DNA of 64,000 nucleotides. It comes from Paenibacillus doosanensis. Its GTDB lineage: Bacteria; Bacillota; Bacilli; Paenibacillales; NBRC-103111. How positions within the stretch are numbered: the first letter of the stretch is position 1; each line of letters starts with the position of its first letter. Made by a program: the position numbers and the translations under genes. Under the pieces are notes generated by a model. The model was not told the origin of the DNA. It saw only the letters and a list, made by a program, of their open reading frames with translations, and made no database searches. Below, one piece after another: positions 1 to 9,242 of this stretch. Where the stretch lies: NCBI RefSeq assembly GCF_025060755.1, contig NZ_JANYUY010000038.1:1-64000 (forward strand), in the 5' to 3' direction.

Positions 1-957
1 CCCCTTTGAGGGGCAAGCCCGGGACCGCTCGCGGTTGGCAGACTTTCAGTGCGCCTTCTTAGGCGCGTGCTAGTACCATGCCCTTATAGGGCTGATGGAA
101 GCCACCGGCTAAGCCGGTGGTTATGACGTGCGCCTCGCAGTCGCACATTCTAGGTGGTTCAAATCCACCCGGTAACTTTACCCTTTAAAGTGCCGTAGCC
201 GAAGCAGAAGTCCTAACTCCGCTGGGAGAAGGACTGGCAGGGTGTCTTCCGCGAGGGGAATCCGAAGGGCCTGCAGGCAAAGTCCAGCCCGGAACAATAC
301 GTAAACCAGAGGTGGCGGCGATGTTGGGTGACCCGCCGTTATAACGGGGAAACCTATGCGACGGCATATCTTGCAGGAAAACACGAAAGGGACTTGACCT
401 GCAAGGCTCATCGACGTGATTAGGGTCAGGATGGATGGAACAGAATGTGACGATGACCGAGGGAAGTCTCGTCGTCTCCTTGCGGTAAACGCCGCAAGGT
501 AGGAGTGGTATAACCCATAGGGGAAAGCCTAAGCGAAGGGCGGCGAGATGGCGGATCGTCCCGTAGTAACGAGAAAATCCGAGCCGATGAAAGCTGGTGA
601 CAGTGTGGAGGGGAAAACTCGGATGAGTGTGCGCCTGGTCGCACAACCTGCTTTCACTCCAAAAGAGGGAAAGACAGAGGTAAAGGGGACGTGCTTCGTC
701 AAAGTCTGTGAGTCTTAGCAAGTGGAGATCGTAAGCGCCTTAAACGAACAGGGCATGACCGAGAGGGTGCGTCCCGCCGACAGCGTAGCAACGCTTGGGG
801 ATACAGGCATGCTGGCGACCTGAGTACGCGGCGGATAAACAGGAGCGATTGGCAATAAGCCTAAAACGCATTTACCCGGCGCGGAACGAGCAAGGAATCG
901 ATCTTTGGAGCAAAGGCAATACCAGCTTGGTGAGCGGCGCAAAGGTGGTGAAACACC

Positions 958-2124
958 ATGAAACCAAAACGACGCTACTACTCCCTGATCGACAAAGTGT
1001 ACCAAATGGAGAATCTGTACGAAGCTTGGCTGGAAGTGAAGAAGAACGATGGAAGCGGCGGTATCGATGGCGTAAGCATTGAAATGTTCGAGAAGAACCT
1101 GAACATCAATCTGCGGGAAATCCAAAGGATACTGCAACAAGGCCGGTATGAACCCGACCCGGTGCTGCGGCGTTACATCGAGAAGGAAAACGGGAAATTA
1201 AGGCCATTAGGCATTCCCACGATCCGGGACCGCGTATGCCAGCAAGCGGTACGACGAATCATTGAGCCGATCTTCGAACAGGACTTCTACTACTACAGCT
1301 TTGGCTTTCGTCCCAGATACTCTGCACACCAAGCGATATCCACGATTCGACGTGCGAAGCGCGGCGGATACGAATATGTGGTTGATCTCGACATCATGTC
1401 CTTCTTCGATGAAATTCCACACGAATTGCTGATGGAGAAGGTATATGAACGGATCACCGACGGGAAAGTGCTGGCGCTCATTCGCGGATGGCTGACCGTG
1501 GGAGTCATGGAAGATGATCAGTTCCATGAAACGGAAGTCGGGTCTCCGCAAGGCGGGGTCATCAGTCCGCTTTTGGCAAATATTTACTTAAATCATTTCG
1601 ACTGGGAGATGAAGGAACGGGGATTTGCCGTGGTAAGGTATGCAGACGATGCGGTAATTCTTTGCAAAACAAAGGAGAAGGCAGAGCAAGCGTACACGGC
1701 GGCGAAGACGATTCTGGAGGAAGAACTCCAACTGCGAATGCACCCGGAGAAAACCAAAGTGGTGCATTTCGAGGAAGGATTCCGCTTCCTAGGGTTCGAC
1801 TTTTGGAAGGACTTTCTGATTTTGCCTGATGATAAGGTGAAGAAGTACAAAGATAAAATCCGTAAAATCACCCGCAGGCAACAAAGGAATAACCTTGGCG
1901 AAATGATCAAGAAGCTAAATGAAGTGGTGCGCGGATTTGGCAATTACTTTGGGATTGGGAATGTAAAAACGAAGTTTCAGCGTTTGGACGAATGGACGCG
2001 CATGAGGGTGCGAGCCTGTATGCGCAAAAAGAGGTCAACGGTTTCAAACACGCTGATTCCAAACAAGGTGTTGGAAAAAGCGGGAATGGTATTTCTGACA
2101 AGCCTGCTCGCCATACGTTTCTAA
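958..2124 (+). CDS. ltrA: Group II intron reverse transcriptase/maturase
   Basis: The intron-encoded protein (388 aa) copies intron RNA into DNA and helps splicing. Visible reverse-transcriptase motifs are GGIDGVS near residue 40, the PQGGVISPLLANIYL block around residue 200, and the catalytic YADD in VRYADDAVI around residue 228. A maturase-type region follows (about 290-350). There is no HNH endonuclease domain, so it probably relies on target-primed or replication-fork priming. AAAGGTGG lies just upstream of the ATG. The carboxyl end is short compared with many 420-600 aa relatives, so a small C-terminal truncation is possible, but the catalytic core is intact. Confidence 0.92.
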   Translation: MKPKRRYYSLIDKVYQMENLYEAWLEVKKNDGSGGIDGVSIEMFEKNLNINLREIQRILQQGRYEPDPVLRRYIEKENGKLRPLGIPTIRDRVCQQAVRRIIEPIFEQDFYYYSFGFRPRYSAHQAISTIRRAKRGGYEYVVDLDIMSFFDEIPHELLMEKVYERITDGKVLALIRGWLTVGVMEDDQFHETEVGSPQGGVISPLLANIYLNHFDWEMKERGFAVVRYADDAVILCKTKEKAEQAYTAAKTILEEELQLRMHPEKTKVVHFEEGFRFLGFDFWKDFLILPDDKVKKYKDKIRKITRRQQRNNLGEMIKKLNEVVRGFGNYFGIGNVKTKFQRLDEWTRMRVRACMRKKRSTVSNTLIPNKVLEKAGMVFLTSLLAIRF

Positions 2125-2197
2125 TTCAGGCGTGAAATATGCACTCCGGCGACGGAGGAAGACGGCTCACTCCTGAAGATGGGGAACTGACGAAGGA

Positions 2198-2270
2198 AAG
2201 CCGTGTGCGGGAAATCCGCTTGCACGGTTTGGCGGGGAGTCCGGGGGAGTAATCCCCCGTCTTACCCTAC
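2198..2270 (+). ncRNA. Group II intron domains V and VI
   Basis: Positions 2198-2230 form the compact domain V hairpin. The outer stem AAGCCGTG pairs with CACGGTTT, and the tip is CGGGAAATCCG. The AGC catalytic triad lies in the 5' strand (2199-2201). Positions 2231-2270 form domain VI, with a GGGGG/CCCCC hairpin and a probable bulged branch-point A shortly before the 3' splice site. An intact domain V suggests the ribozyme may still be active. Confidence 0.8.
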
Positions 2271-2405
2271 TATGCGGAGAGAATCAATGAACCCATCTCC
2301 CGCCCAAGACCATAAGAAACTACCAGAAACAAAAATATCACCATCTACAGTCATCCTGGCATCCTCCCTATAATAAACACATAACAACTTGGAGGTGAGT
2401 CGGCG

Positions 2406-3362
2406 ATGAGCGTGACCGATGCAAGCTTGAAGCGCAGAAAAGTGCGTGCCGCAGTCATGAGCGATCGATGGAGGCTGTTCCGCTCCAACTTGGATCTCTA
2501 CCTGATCCTGCTCCCGGGGCTGCTGTTTTTGCTATTGTTCAAATATACCCCGATGTACGGCATTGTCATTGCGTTCATGGATTTCAACATTTTCGACGGC
2601 GTGTCCGGCAGCAAGTGGGTGGGGCTCGACCAGTTCAATAAGCTGTTCCATTCGGAGGACTTCTACCACGTCTTTATAAACACATTGATCATCAGCCTGT
2701 ACAAAATCGTCCTGCTCTTCCCGATCCCGATCCTGATCGCGCTGTTCCTGAACGAGGTGCGGAAGGTATGGTTCAAGCGGACGGTGCAGACGGTCATTTT
2801 CCTCCCGCATTTCTTATCCTGGGTCATCATTTCCGGGCTGTTCATGACGATTTTGTCCCCAAGCGGCGGCATGGTCAACAACGTCATTCAATATTTCGGC
2901 GGCACGCCGATCTCGTTCTTCCTCGATAACGACGTGTTCCGTAGTGTTCTCGTCTTCACCGCCGGTTGGAAGGAATCGGGCTGGAACGCCATCATCTTCA
3001 TCGCCGCGATCGCCGGCATCGAGCAGGAGCAGTATGAAGCGGCCTCCATCGACGGAGCGGGACGCATCCGGCAAATGCTCTATATCACGCTGCCGGGCAT
3101 CCTGCCGACGATCGTTCTCGTGCTGGTGCTGCGCCTCGGTCATTTGCTGGAAGCCGGTACCGAGCAAATTTTAACGATGTACAACTCGGTCGTCTATGAG
3201 TCGGGCGACGTCATCGGCACCTTCGTATACCGGCAAGGTCTTGGTCAGCAGGATTACAGCTTCAGCACGGCGGTCGGGCTGTTCAATTCCGTCGTCGGCT
3301 TCATCTTAATCATCTTAGGCAATGAACTCAGCAAGAAGCTCATCAAGCGAAGCATATGGTAG
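2406..3362 (+). CDS. Sugar ABC transporter permease, LplB type
   Basis: One of two membrane subunits of a carbohydrate importer (318 aa). It has about six hydrophobic segments, the first at residues 31-57. The cytoplasmic EAA loop, which contacts the ATPase, is at about 205-225 (EQYEAASIDGAGR). This matches the LplB/YteP-type permeases used in Bacillales for oligosaccharides such as uronides or mannosides. A strong GGAGG precedes the ATG. It is first in an operon with a second permease, a binding protein and GH130. No ATPase is encoded here, which is usual for this group because a shared MsmX-type ATPase is encoded elsewhere. Confidence 0.9.
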   Translation: MSVTDASLKRRKVRAAVMSDRWRLFRSNLDLYLILLPGLLFLLLFKYTPMYGIVIAFMDFNIFDGVSGSKWVGLDQFNKLFHSEDFYHVFINTLIISLYKIVLLFPIPILIALFLNEVRKVWFKRTVQTVIFLPHFLSWVIISGLFMTILSPSGGMVNNVIQYFGGTPISFFLDNDVFRSVLVFTAGWKESGWNAIIFIAAIAGIEQEQYEAASIDGAGRIRQMLYITLPGILPTIVLVLVLRLGHLLEAGTEQILTMYNSVVYESGDVIGTFVYRQGLGQQDYSFSTAVGLFNSVVGFILIILGNELSKKLIKRSIW

Positions 3363-3376
3363 GGGTGGAACGAACT

Positions 3377-4249
3377 ATGCGCAAAAAAACTTTAGGCGAG
3401 CGGTCTCTGGACGCTTTGATTTATATCATGCTGCTGGTCTGCGGACTCATCACGCTGCTCCCGCTCGTTAACGTGCTGTCCAAGGCGCTGAGCGAGGAAT
3501 CTGCTGTCATCTCCGGCCAGGTCGGGCTAATCCCTGTCGGATTTCAGCTGGAGACGATGAAGTATGTCGTATCCTCAGCCCAATTTCTGCATTCGATTTC
3601 CGTCTCGCTGTTCGTCACGATCGTTGGGACGCTGCTCTCGATCCTGCTTACAGCAATTACGGCGTATCCTTTGTCGAAGAGACATCTGCCCGGCATCTCC
3701 CTAATCCTGATCTTGTTCATCTTCACCATGATGTTCAACGGCGGGATTATTCCAAACTACTTGCTCATCAAGCAGCTTCATCTGCTGAACAGCCTGTGGT
3801 CCATCATTCTCCCGTCACTGATCAGTGTGTTCAATATGCTTGTGATCAAAAGCTACTACGAATCTTTACCCGAAGCGCTCGAGGAATCGGCCAAAATGGA
3901 CGGTGCCCGCAACCTGACGATTTTGTTCCGGATCGTGCTGCCTCTTAGCGGTCCCGTGCTGGCAACGATCGCGCTGTTCTATGCCGTGTACTTCTGGAAC
4001 GACTATTTCAACCCGATGCTCTACATCACGAGCCCGAGCTTGAAGCCGCTGCAGCTATACCTTCGCGACATCGTGCTCGATGCGGACAGCTCCTCGATGG
4101 GCAAGACGGCGGACGAGCTGATGAACGCCTCCCCGGAAGGCATCCGGGCGGCCACCGTCATCGCTTCCATCGTTCCGATGCTGCTGGTGTATCCGTACTT
4201 GCAAAAGCATTTTGTCAAAGGCGTGCTCATCGGCTCCGTGAAAGGCTAA
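3377..4249 (+). CDS. Carbohydrate ABC transporter permease, YtcP type
   Basis: Second membrane subunit of the importer (290 aa). It has six predicted transmembrane segments and an EAA loop near residue 167 (LEESAKMDGARN). The ATG at 3377 is chosen because AGGGGTGG ends eight bases before it. An earlier in-frame ATG at 3356 would overlap the previous gene and has no ribosome site. It starts 14 bases after the first permease ends, so the two are surely co-translated. Substrate is inferred only from the GH130 gene downstream. Confidence 0.9.
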   Translation: MRKKTLGERSLDALIYIMLLVCGLITLLPLVNVLSKALSEESAVISGQVGLIPVGFQLETMKYVVSSAQFLHSISVSLFVTIVGTLLSILLTAITAYPLSKRHLPGISLILILFIFTMMFNGGIIPNYLLIKQLHLLNSLWSIILPSLISVFNMLVIKSYYESLPEALEESAKMDGARNLTILFRIVLPLSGPVLATIALFYAVYFWNDYFNPMLYITSPSLKPLQLYLRDIVLDADSSSMGKTADELMNASPEGIRAATVIASIVPMLLVYPYLQKHFVKGVLIGSVKG

Positions 4250-4315
4250 GTTTGCGTTAATGCCCAAACCTTAAGGGCTTAATGATATGCTAACATTATT
4301 AGGGGAGGTTTACGT

Positions 4316-5863
4316 ATGCAACAGAAATACAGAAAACTGGCATTTCTATCACTCACCGCCTGCTTGTCGGTCACAGCGCTGGCCGCTTGCGGCAATAACG
4401 CGGGCACAGGAGCCGACACCGACTCCAAAGCGCCGGCAGCTCCGGCTGCAACTGCCGGCCCCAAGCCGGAATTGAAAGCTCTGCAAATTTGGCAGAAGGA
4501 CGATTACAACACCTACCCGGTAGCCAAATTTTTGGAGCAGGCGACCGGCTACAAGGTGCAGTACGATATGCTTCCGCAGGATAAGCCGCAGGATAAGCTG
4601 AACATACTGATCGCATCCGGCGAGCCTTACGATGTGGTAACAACGGCGGGCACCACCGATTTCAAAGCGCTTTATTCCGACTATGCCAAGAAGGGCGCGC
4701 TTGTCGATCTCGGTCCGCTTCTGGATAAATACGGTCCCAACATTAAAGCTGCGGTCGATCCGGAAGCGCTGGAAGCGGCCAAGGTGGACGGCAAGCTGTA
4801 TGCCATTCCGACCAAAAGTCTCTTCACCGTCAACACCAGCTTGTTCATTCGCCAGGACTGGCTGGACAAGGTCGGGATGAAAGCGCCGACGACACTGGAT
4901 GAGCTGACGGCTGTGCTGAAAGCTTTCAAAGAGAAGGACCCCGGCGGCAACGGGGATAAAAACATTCCGCTGACGGTCAGCGGCGAAGCCCCTTTCATCG
5001 CCAATATTGTAGGCGCTTTCGGCATGCCGAATTTCTGGAACGACGTGAACGGCAAGCTGACGCCGCGTGTCATGGACCCGGCTTACAAGGACTATGTCGC
5101 CTTCGTCACCGACTTGTTCAAGCAAGGGCTTCTGGATAAGGAGTATGCCGCTAACAAGGACGCTACCGCAAAAGAAAAATTCACCAGCGGCCGGGCAGGC
5201 ATGATTATGATGAACTGGTCTGACGTACCGGCGATTATGGATGCCCTGACGAAGAACGTTCCTGCGGCCAAGGGCGGGTTTATCCCGGCGCTGACCGGAA
5301 AGAACGGGCAAGTCGGCTTGTCCGCGACCAAGGGCTTCGATCGTATTACGTTCATTCCGAAAGCTTCGAAGCATCCGGAGGATACGGTCAAGTGGCTGAA
5401 CGCCAAGCTGGAGAAGGACACCTTCAAGACGATGGCGATCGGGGAGGAGAACAAGCACTATACGCTCAAGGACGGCAATTATACGCCGATTAACCCGATT
5501 TTTACCGATGAGCGGAACCAGGCGAACAACTTCTTGACCGGTACGGACGACAAAAACTATCCGATCTACTGGCAAGCCCGCGTGCGCAAAGATATGCGAC
5601 TGTTCGACGCTTGGAACTTTATGAACCGGGTGCAGCCGGAGACGACCAAGGTCGCCGACTTGTTAGGCTATGCGCCTTATATGCCGGAGTTTTCCAAGAC
5701 CTTCCAATCGCTGAACACGATGGCGGGCGACTACACGACCAAGCTCATCTTCGGAGCGGAGCAGATCGGCAATCTCGACGCCTTCTTGACCAAGTACAAG
5801 GCGGCCGGCGGCGATGCCAGCTACAAGGAAGTTAACGACTGGTACGCCAAGGCGAAGAAATAA
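4316..5863 (+). CDS. Extracellular solute-binding lipoprotein, LplA type
   Basis: A 515-aa substrate-binding protein that captures the sugar outside the membrane and delivers it to the two permeases upstream. The N-terminus is a lipoprotein signal with lipobox LAAC, modified Cys at residue 25, followed by an Ala/Pro/Thr-rich linker. The size fits the large LplA-like binding proteins that pair with LplB/YtcP permeases. GGGGAGG lies upstream of the ATG. A 66-base gap separates it from the permease gene. The next gene suggests manno-oligosaccharide or a related beta-mannoside as ligand; this is inference. Confidence 0.9.
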   Translation: MQQKYRKLAFLSLTACLSVTALAACGNNAGTGADTDSKAPAAPAATAGPKPELKALQIWQKDDYNTYPVAKFLEQATGYKVQYDMLPQDKPQDKLNILIASGEPYDVVTTAGTTDFKALYSDYAKKGALVDLGPLLDKYGPNIKAAVDPEALEAAKVDGKLYAIPTKSLFTVNTSLFIRQDWLDKVGMKAPTTLDELTAVLKAFKEKDPGGNGDKNIPLTVSGEAPFIANIVGAFGMPNFWNDVNGKLTPRVMDPAYKDYVAFVTDLFKQGLLDKEYAANKDATAKEKFTSGRAGMIMMNWSDVPAIMDALTKNVPAAKGGFIPALTGKNGQVGLSATKGFDRITFIPKASKHPEDTVKWLNAKLEKDTFKTMAIGEENKHYTLKDGNYTPINPIFTDERNQANNFLTGTDDKNYPIYWQARVRKDMRLFDAWNFMNRVQPETTKVADLLGYAPYMPEFSKTFQSLNTMAGDYTTKLIFGAEQIGNLDAFLTKYKAAGGDASYKEVNDWYAKAKK

Positions 5864-5915
5864 TCGTCCGCAGTCAGCTGGTTTTTCATACAATTTATTA
5901 TGGAGGTTTCACTTC

Positions 5916-6911
5916 ATGTCTATCATCGGCTCTCTTCAATCCAGCCCGATCATTACCCGTCATCCAAGCAATCCGATCCTGACGGCGGCGGACGTTCCCT
6001 ACAATCCGGCGCTTGTGTTCAACGCAGGTGTAACCAAATATGAAGGGCGCTACGTCATGCTGTTCCGCAACGATTACGGCAATGCGCAAGAGCAGACGCT
6101 GCTGCCGAGCAGCACGACCAACATCGGGCTGGCGTTCAGCAACGACGGCATTCATTGGGATGTGCAGCACAAGCCTTGCTTCGGCATCGAGAGCGAGGAG
6201 ATCATCCGCACGTACGACCCGCGCCTGACGGTCATCGACGGCCGCTGCTATCTCTGCTTCGCGGTGGATACGAAGCACGGCGTGCGCGGCGGGGTGGCGG
6301 TGACGGACGACTTTGTCAGCTTCGAGGTGCTGAGCATGTCGGCGCCGGATAACCGCAACATGGTGCTGTTCCCGGAGAAGATCGGCGGTAAATACGTGCG
6401 TCTGGAGCGTCCGTTCCCGGTGTACGGCAAGGCCGGCAAGGATAGCTTCGACATCTGGATCTCCGACTCGCCGGATTTGAAATATTGGGGCAACACGGAG
6501 CTGCTGCTCGGTCTGGAGAAGGTGCCGTTCGCCAATGACAAGATTGGCCCGGGAGCGCCGCCGGTCAAGACGTCCAAGGGCTGGCTGACGACGTACCACT
6601 CGGTGGACATCGATCCGTCCCGCGGCAAGAACGGCTGGGAGCCGTTCTGGAAGAAGCGCTACTGTGCCGGCGTCATGCTGCTGGATCTGAACGATCCGTA
6701 CAAGATCATCGGCATGAGCGGCGAGCCGCTGCTGGCCCCGGAAACGGTCTATGAGCGGGAAGGCTTCCGCAATGACGTCATTTTCCCCGGGGGCATGATT
6801 CTCGAGGACGACGGCGAGGTGAAAATCTACTACGGCGGCGCCGATACGGTGGAATGCCTGGCTACGGCTCATGTGGACGATCTTGTGAATTTGTGCTTGA
6901 ACGGTAAGTAA
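5916..6911 (+). CDS. GH130 family glycoside phosphorylase (mannoside type)
   Basis: A 331-aa five-bladed beta-propeller enzyme of family GH130, whose members phosphorolyse beta-1,4- or beta-1,2-mannosides to mannose 1-phosphate. Recognisable features are RHPSNPIL near the N-terminus, the YDPR motif with the probable catalytic Asp at about residue 101, the LERP segment, and KIGPGAPP followed by a Tyr-His pair. The ATG at 5916 follows a clear GGAGG; the same frame is open further upstream but overlaps the binding-protein gene. There is no signal peptide, so it acts in the cytoplasm on imported oligosaccharide. Exact linkage specificity cannot be read from sequence alone. Confidence 0.88.
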   Translation: MSIIGSLQSSPIITRHPSNPILTAADVPYNPALVFNAGVTKYEGRYVMLFRNDYGNAQEQTLLPSSTTNIGLAFSNDGIHWDVQHKPCFGIESEEIIRTYDPRLTVIDGRCYLCFAVDTKHGVRGGVAVTDDFVSFEVLSMSAPDNRNMVLFPEKIGGKYVRLERPFPVYGKAGKDSFDIWISDSPDLKYWGNTELLLGLEKVPFANDKIGPGAPPVKTSKGWLTTYHSVDIDPSRGKNGWEPFWKKRYCAGVMLLDLNDPYKIIGMSGEPLLAPETVYEREGFRNDVIFPGGMILEDDGEVKIYYGGADTVECLATAHVDDLVNLCLNGK

Positions 6912-6933
6912 TCGACCGGCCTCATCTGTCATA

Positions 6934-6981
6934 GAGCAGCCCGGCGGAGCCCGATAAGGGTTCCGCCGGGCTTTGCTCTTC
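6934..6981 (+). terminator. Intrinsic terminator of the GH130 operon
   Basis: An inverted repeat (AGCCCGGCGGA pairing with TTCCGCCGGGCT) lies 25 bases after the GH130 stop codon and is followed by a short T-rich stretch. Confidence 0.75.
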
Positions 6982-7115
6982 CGCCGAATGAAACGCAGTT
7001 GATCCGAAATGCAGTCTGCCCCATTTCCAGGAGCAGTGTTGCAATACCTTTTATAGTTAAAATACAGCGATCAGCATGGATTGGAGAGTCGATGCGAATG
7101 GGTACTGCAAGATTC

Positions 7116-8315
7116 CTATTCTGGAATCTCTTCTTGTAGCCGTTCTTTCCACATTACCGTAATGCCCAGACCGATAACCATAATGACCGCAGCGAAAAGG
7201 TAAGGATAGTTGATGTTGACATCGAATAAGATGCCGCCCGCCGCCGGGCCGACGATATTGCCCAGGCTCGTGTACGTGGAGTTCATTCCGGCGACGAAGC
7301 CTTGTTCTTTTCCGGCCGATCTCGATAAAAAGGTCGTCAATGCCGGACGTAGCAAGTCGAAGGCGAGAAAGATGAAGCAGGTCACCGTCAGCACGAGCCA
7401 GAAGCCGGAGATCAGGGTCGATGCTACCGCCAAGATTGCGCCTGTGATTAAGCAGATTTGAATCAGCTTCTTTTCGCCGAGCTTATCTACCATCCCGCCG
7501 AACATAAACAGCTGTACGACAACGCCGAAGATCGAGCTTATGGTAATGATGGCTGCGATGTCCTTGGGCGTATAGCCGAATTTATGATCGGAAAATAGGC
7601 TGAAAATTGTTTCATAGGCAGATAAACCGAAAGCGAGCACGAATACGATCGCAAAGGCAATGAAATACAGAGGGTTTAGCGATCTTCTTACATCGCCGAA
7701 AAAGCTGGTATGCTTCGTATTGGCGGAAATTTCCGCGAATTGCTCCTTCGTTAGCGGTTCCTTGAGAATAAATATTGACGATATGCAGGCTATGCAAGCA
7801 ATCGCCGCCGCAAAATAGAAGGGCATGCGTATGCCGTATGCGGCAATAAATCCGCCGACGCCGGGTCCGATAATGAAACCGGTGCTGATGGCGGCGGACA
7901 TGTACCCCATCGCTTTCGGCCGCTCCTCTAATGTGGTCACATCGGCGATATAGGCGGTGACGGCGGGCATAATAAAGGCTGCGCTAATTCCGCCCAAGAC
8001 CCTTGCCGTATACAGCACCCATACATTTGTGCCCGAACCGAAGATAAGCTCCGATACGCCGAACAGAAATAAGCCTGCGATGATGATTTTCTTTCTGCCG
8101 TACCGGTCGACCCAGCGCCCGGCGAACGGCGACATCACAAGCTGCGCCGCAGCGAATACGGCGACAAGATAACCCATAGTTTGTCCCGACAAATGCATAA
8201 TATTCATAAAGGACGGCATGACGGGGATGACCAGACCAATACCGAGAAAGGCAATGAACAGATTGCTTAATAGAATGAGTAATACCGTCTTTTGATCTTT
8301 AATAGATTTTTTCAT
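7116..8315 (-). CDS. MFS multidrug-type efflux transporter
   Basis: A 399-aa major facilitator protein with about 12 transmembrane helices. It shows the loop 2-3 signature DRYGRKK (motif A) and a motif C-like GPGVGGF stretch in helix 5, both typical of NorA/Bmr/TetA drug-proton antiporters. The start at 8315 (MKKSIKDQ) is preferred because GAGGT lies upstream. A longer frame would run into the neighbouring repressor gene. It is co-transcribed with the TetR gene immediately upstream, 25 bases apart, which supports an inducible efflux pump. The substrate is unknown. Confidence 0.85.
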   Translation of the reverse strand: MKKSIKDQKTVLLILLSNLFIAFLGIGLVIPVMPSFMNIMHLSGQTMGYLVAVFAAAQLVMSPFAGRWVDRYGRKKIIIAGLFLFGVSELIFGSGTNVWVLYTARVLGGISAAFIMPAVTAYIADVTTLEERPKAMGYMSAAISTGFIIGPGVGGFIAAYGIRMPFYFAAAIACIACISSIFILKEPLTKEQFAEISANTKHTSFFGDVRRSLNPLYFIAFAIVFVLAFGLSAYETIFSLFSDHKFGYTPKDIAAIITISSIFGVVVQLFMFGGMVDKLGEKKLIQICLITGAILAVASTLISGFWLVLTVTCFIFLAFDLLRPALTTFLSRSAGKEQGFVAGMNSTYTSLGNIVGPAAGGILFDVNINYPYLFAAVIMVIGLGITVMWKERLQEEIPE

Positions 8316-8340
8316 ATAAATGACCTCACTGTGATAAAAA

Positions 8341-8922
8341 TCAGCGCTGTGAAATTCCCCTCCAAAATACTGCCCAAGAGGCATTGACCTTATCCGTCAG
8401 CCGCTTCTCGTCGTTGACGTATACAAGCTCCAGCATAATAGAGTCGACGATGCCCAAGAAGGCAAGGGTCGATATTTGTGCCGAGAATTCCGCCATTGCG
8501 CCGGCATCGATCCATTCTTGAAACTTGCGTTCCAGCGTTGCCTGCACCTTCTCCTCCAGATCAACGACTTCTTGTTCAATCGCTCTGACCAGATGAGCCG
8601 GCGGAAAGAAAGACATGCGCAGCCAAAACTTTAACTGCTCGTTTTCACGGAACAGATCGATGACCAGCCGCAGGAATCCGTATAAATCCGTCTCGGGCTG
8701 AAGCGAGCCGGTGCCGCTGAAATATTGCAGCTTTAAGGCCAGCTCCGTCTCCTTCGCATCGTGCAGCACTTGCAGAAAGAGATCGTCCTTTCCTTTGAAA
8801 TGAGCGTAGATCGATTGTTTTTTCATACCGACCTCGTCGGCGATTTGCGAAAGAGACGCGCCTTCATAGCCGTGAAGGGTAAAATATTTGAGAGCCGCCG
8901 CCTTAATATCATCGCTTTTCAA
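8341..8922 (-). CDS. TetR/AcrR family transcriptional repressor
   Basis: A 193-aa regulator with the TetR-type helix-turn-helix at about residues 18-40 (GASLSQIADEVGMKKQSIYAHFKGKDDLF) and a helical ligand-binding remainder. I choose the TTG at 8922 because GGAGGTGG ends a few bases before it. A perfect palindrome lies at 8937-8958 just upstream, so it very probably represses itself and the MFS pump downstream. The ligand is unknown. Confidence 0.88.
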   Translation of the reverse strand: MKSDDIKAAALKYFTLHGYEGASLSQIADEVGMKKQSIYAHFKGKDDLFLQVLHDAKETELALKLQYFSGTGSLQPETDLYGFLRLVIDLFRENEQLKFWLRMSFFPPAHLVRAIEQEVVDLEEKVQATLERKFQEWIDAGAMAEFSAQISTLAFLGIVDSIMLELVYVNDEKRLTDKVNASWAVFWRGISQR

Positions 8923-8936
8923 TGAGACCACCTCCA

Positions 8937-8958
8937 AACTGACGAACGTTCGTCAGTT
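8937..8958. promoter_or_regulatory. Palindromic operator for the TetR repressor
   Basis: A perfect 22-bp palindrome with core TGACGAACGTTCGTCA directly upstream of the repressor ribosome site. Its length, symmetry and position are those of a TetR-family operator. Confidence 0.8.
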
Positions 8959-9143
8959 ATTGTATCAAATAAACGATCCGTATGCAAAGCCTAGAAAATA
9001 ATTGTTATGTTCATTATCGCCAACTTGTCCGCTGTCTCTCGACAGGAACGGGATCATTCTCGTCCGCTCGTCTCCGATAGGATCTTGCCGGGGCAGATCC
9101 TCACCGTATACGGCCTCTTAGCACGGCGCCAAAGTTGTCCCTT

Positions 9144-9163
9144 TTGTGACAGAATTGTCATAA
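9144..9163. promoter_or_regulatory. Inverted repeat upstream of the CysJ-like gene
   Basis: TGACA-GAAT-TGTCA forms an inverted repeat with flanking TT/AA, about 80 bases before the next gene. It resembles redox or sulfur regulator sites (for example Rex or Rrf2 type), but matches no consensus well. The regulator is not assignable from sequence. Confidence 0.35.
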
Positions 9164-9242
9164 AAAAATTCTATGCCAAAAATATATCGAAATGCCGCTT
9201 CCTGTGGTATTCTACATACAAACAACTTTTGAGGTGAAATGT

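Larger units (their letters stand above)
49..2270 (+). mobile_element. Group II intron, apparently full length
   Basis: A self-splicing ribozyme retroelement. The 5' end is set at GTGCGCC (49), a standard group II start. It is supported by base pairing: CTTTCA at 43-48, just before this point (IBS1), is complementary to TGAAAG at 588-593 (EBS1). The 3' end is set at ...CCCTAC (2270), after a recognisable domain V and a domain VI hairpin. The reverse transcriptase sits inside. The intron lies in the same direction as, and about 135 bp upstream of, the transporter operon that follows. The exact 3' nucleotide is inferred from the AY-end rule. Confidence 0.85.

Noticed and set aside
128-147. Alternative group II intron start at the second GTGCGCC (about 130)
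   Set aside because: The GTGCGCC at 49 is directly preceded by an IBS1 that pairs with an internal EBS1; the second site lacks such pairing.
4349-5575. Long open frame (408 codons) on the minus strand opposite the sugar-binding lipoprotein
   Set aside because: High-GC mirror of a real gene; Arg/His/Val-rich product with no recognisable domain and no ribosome site.
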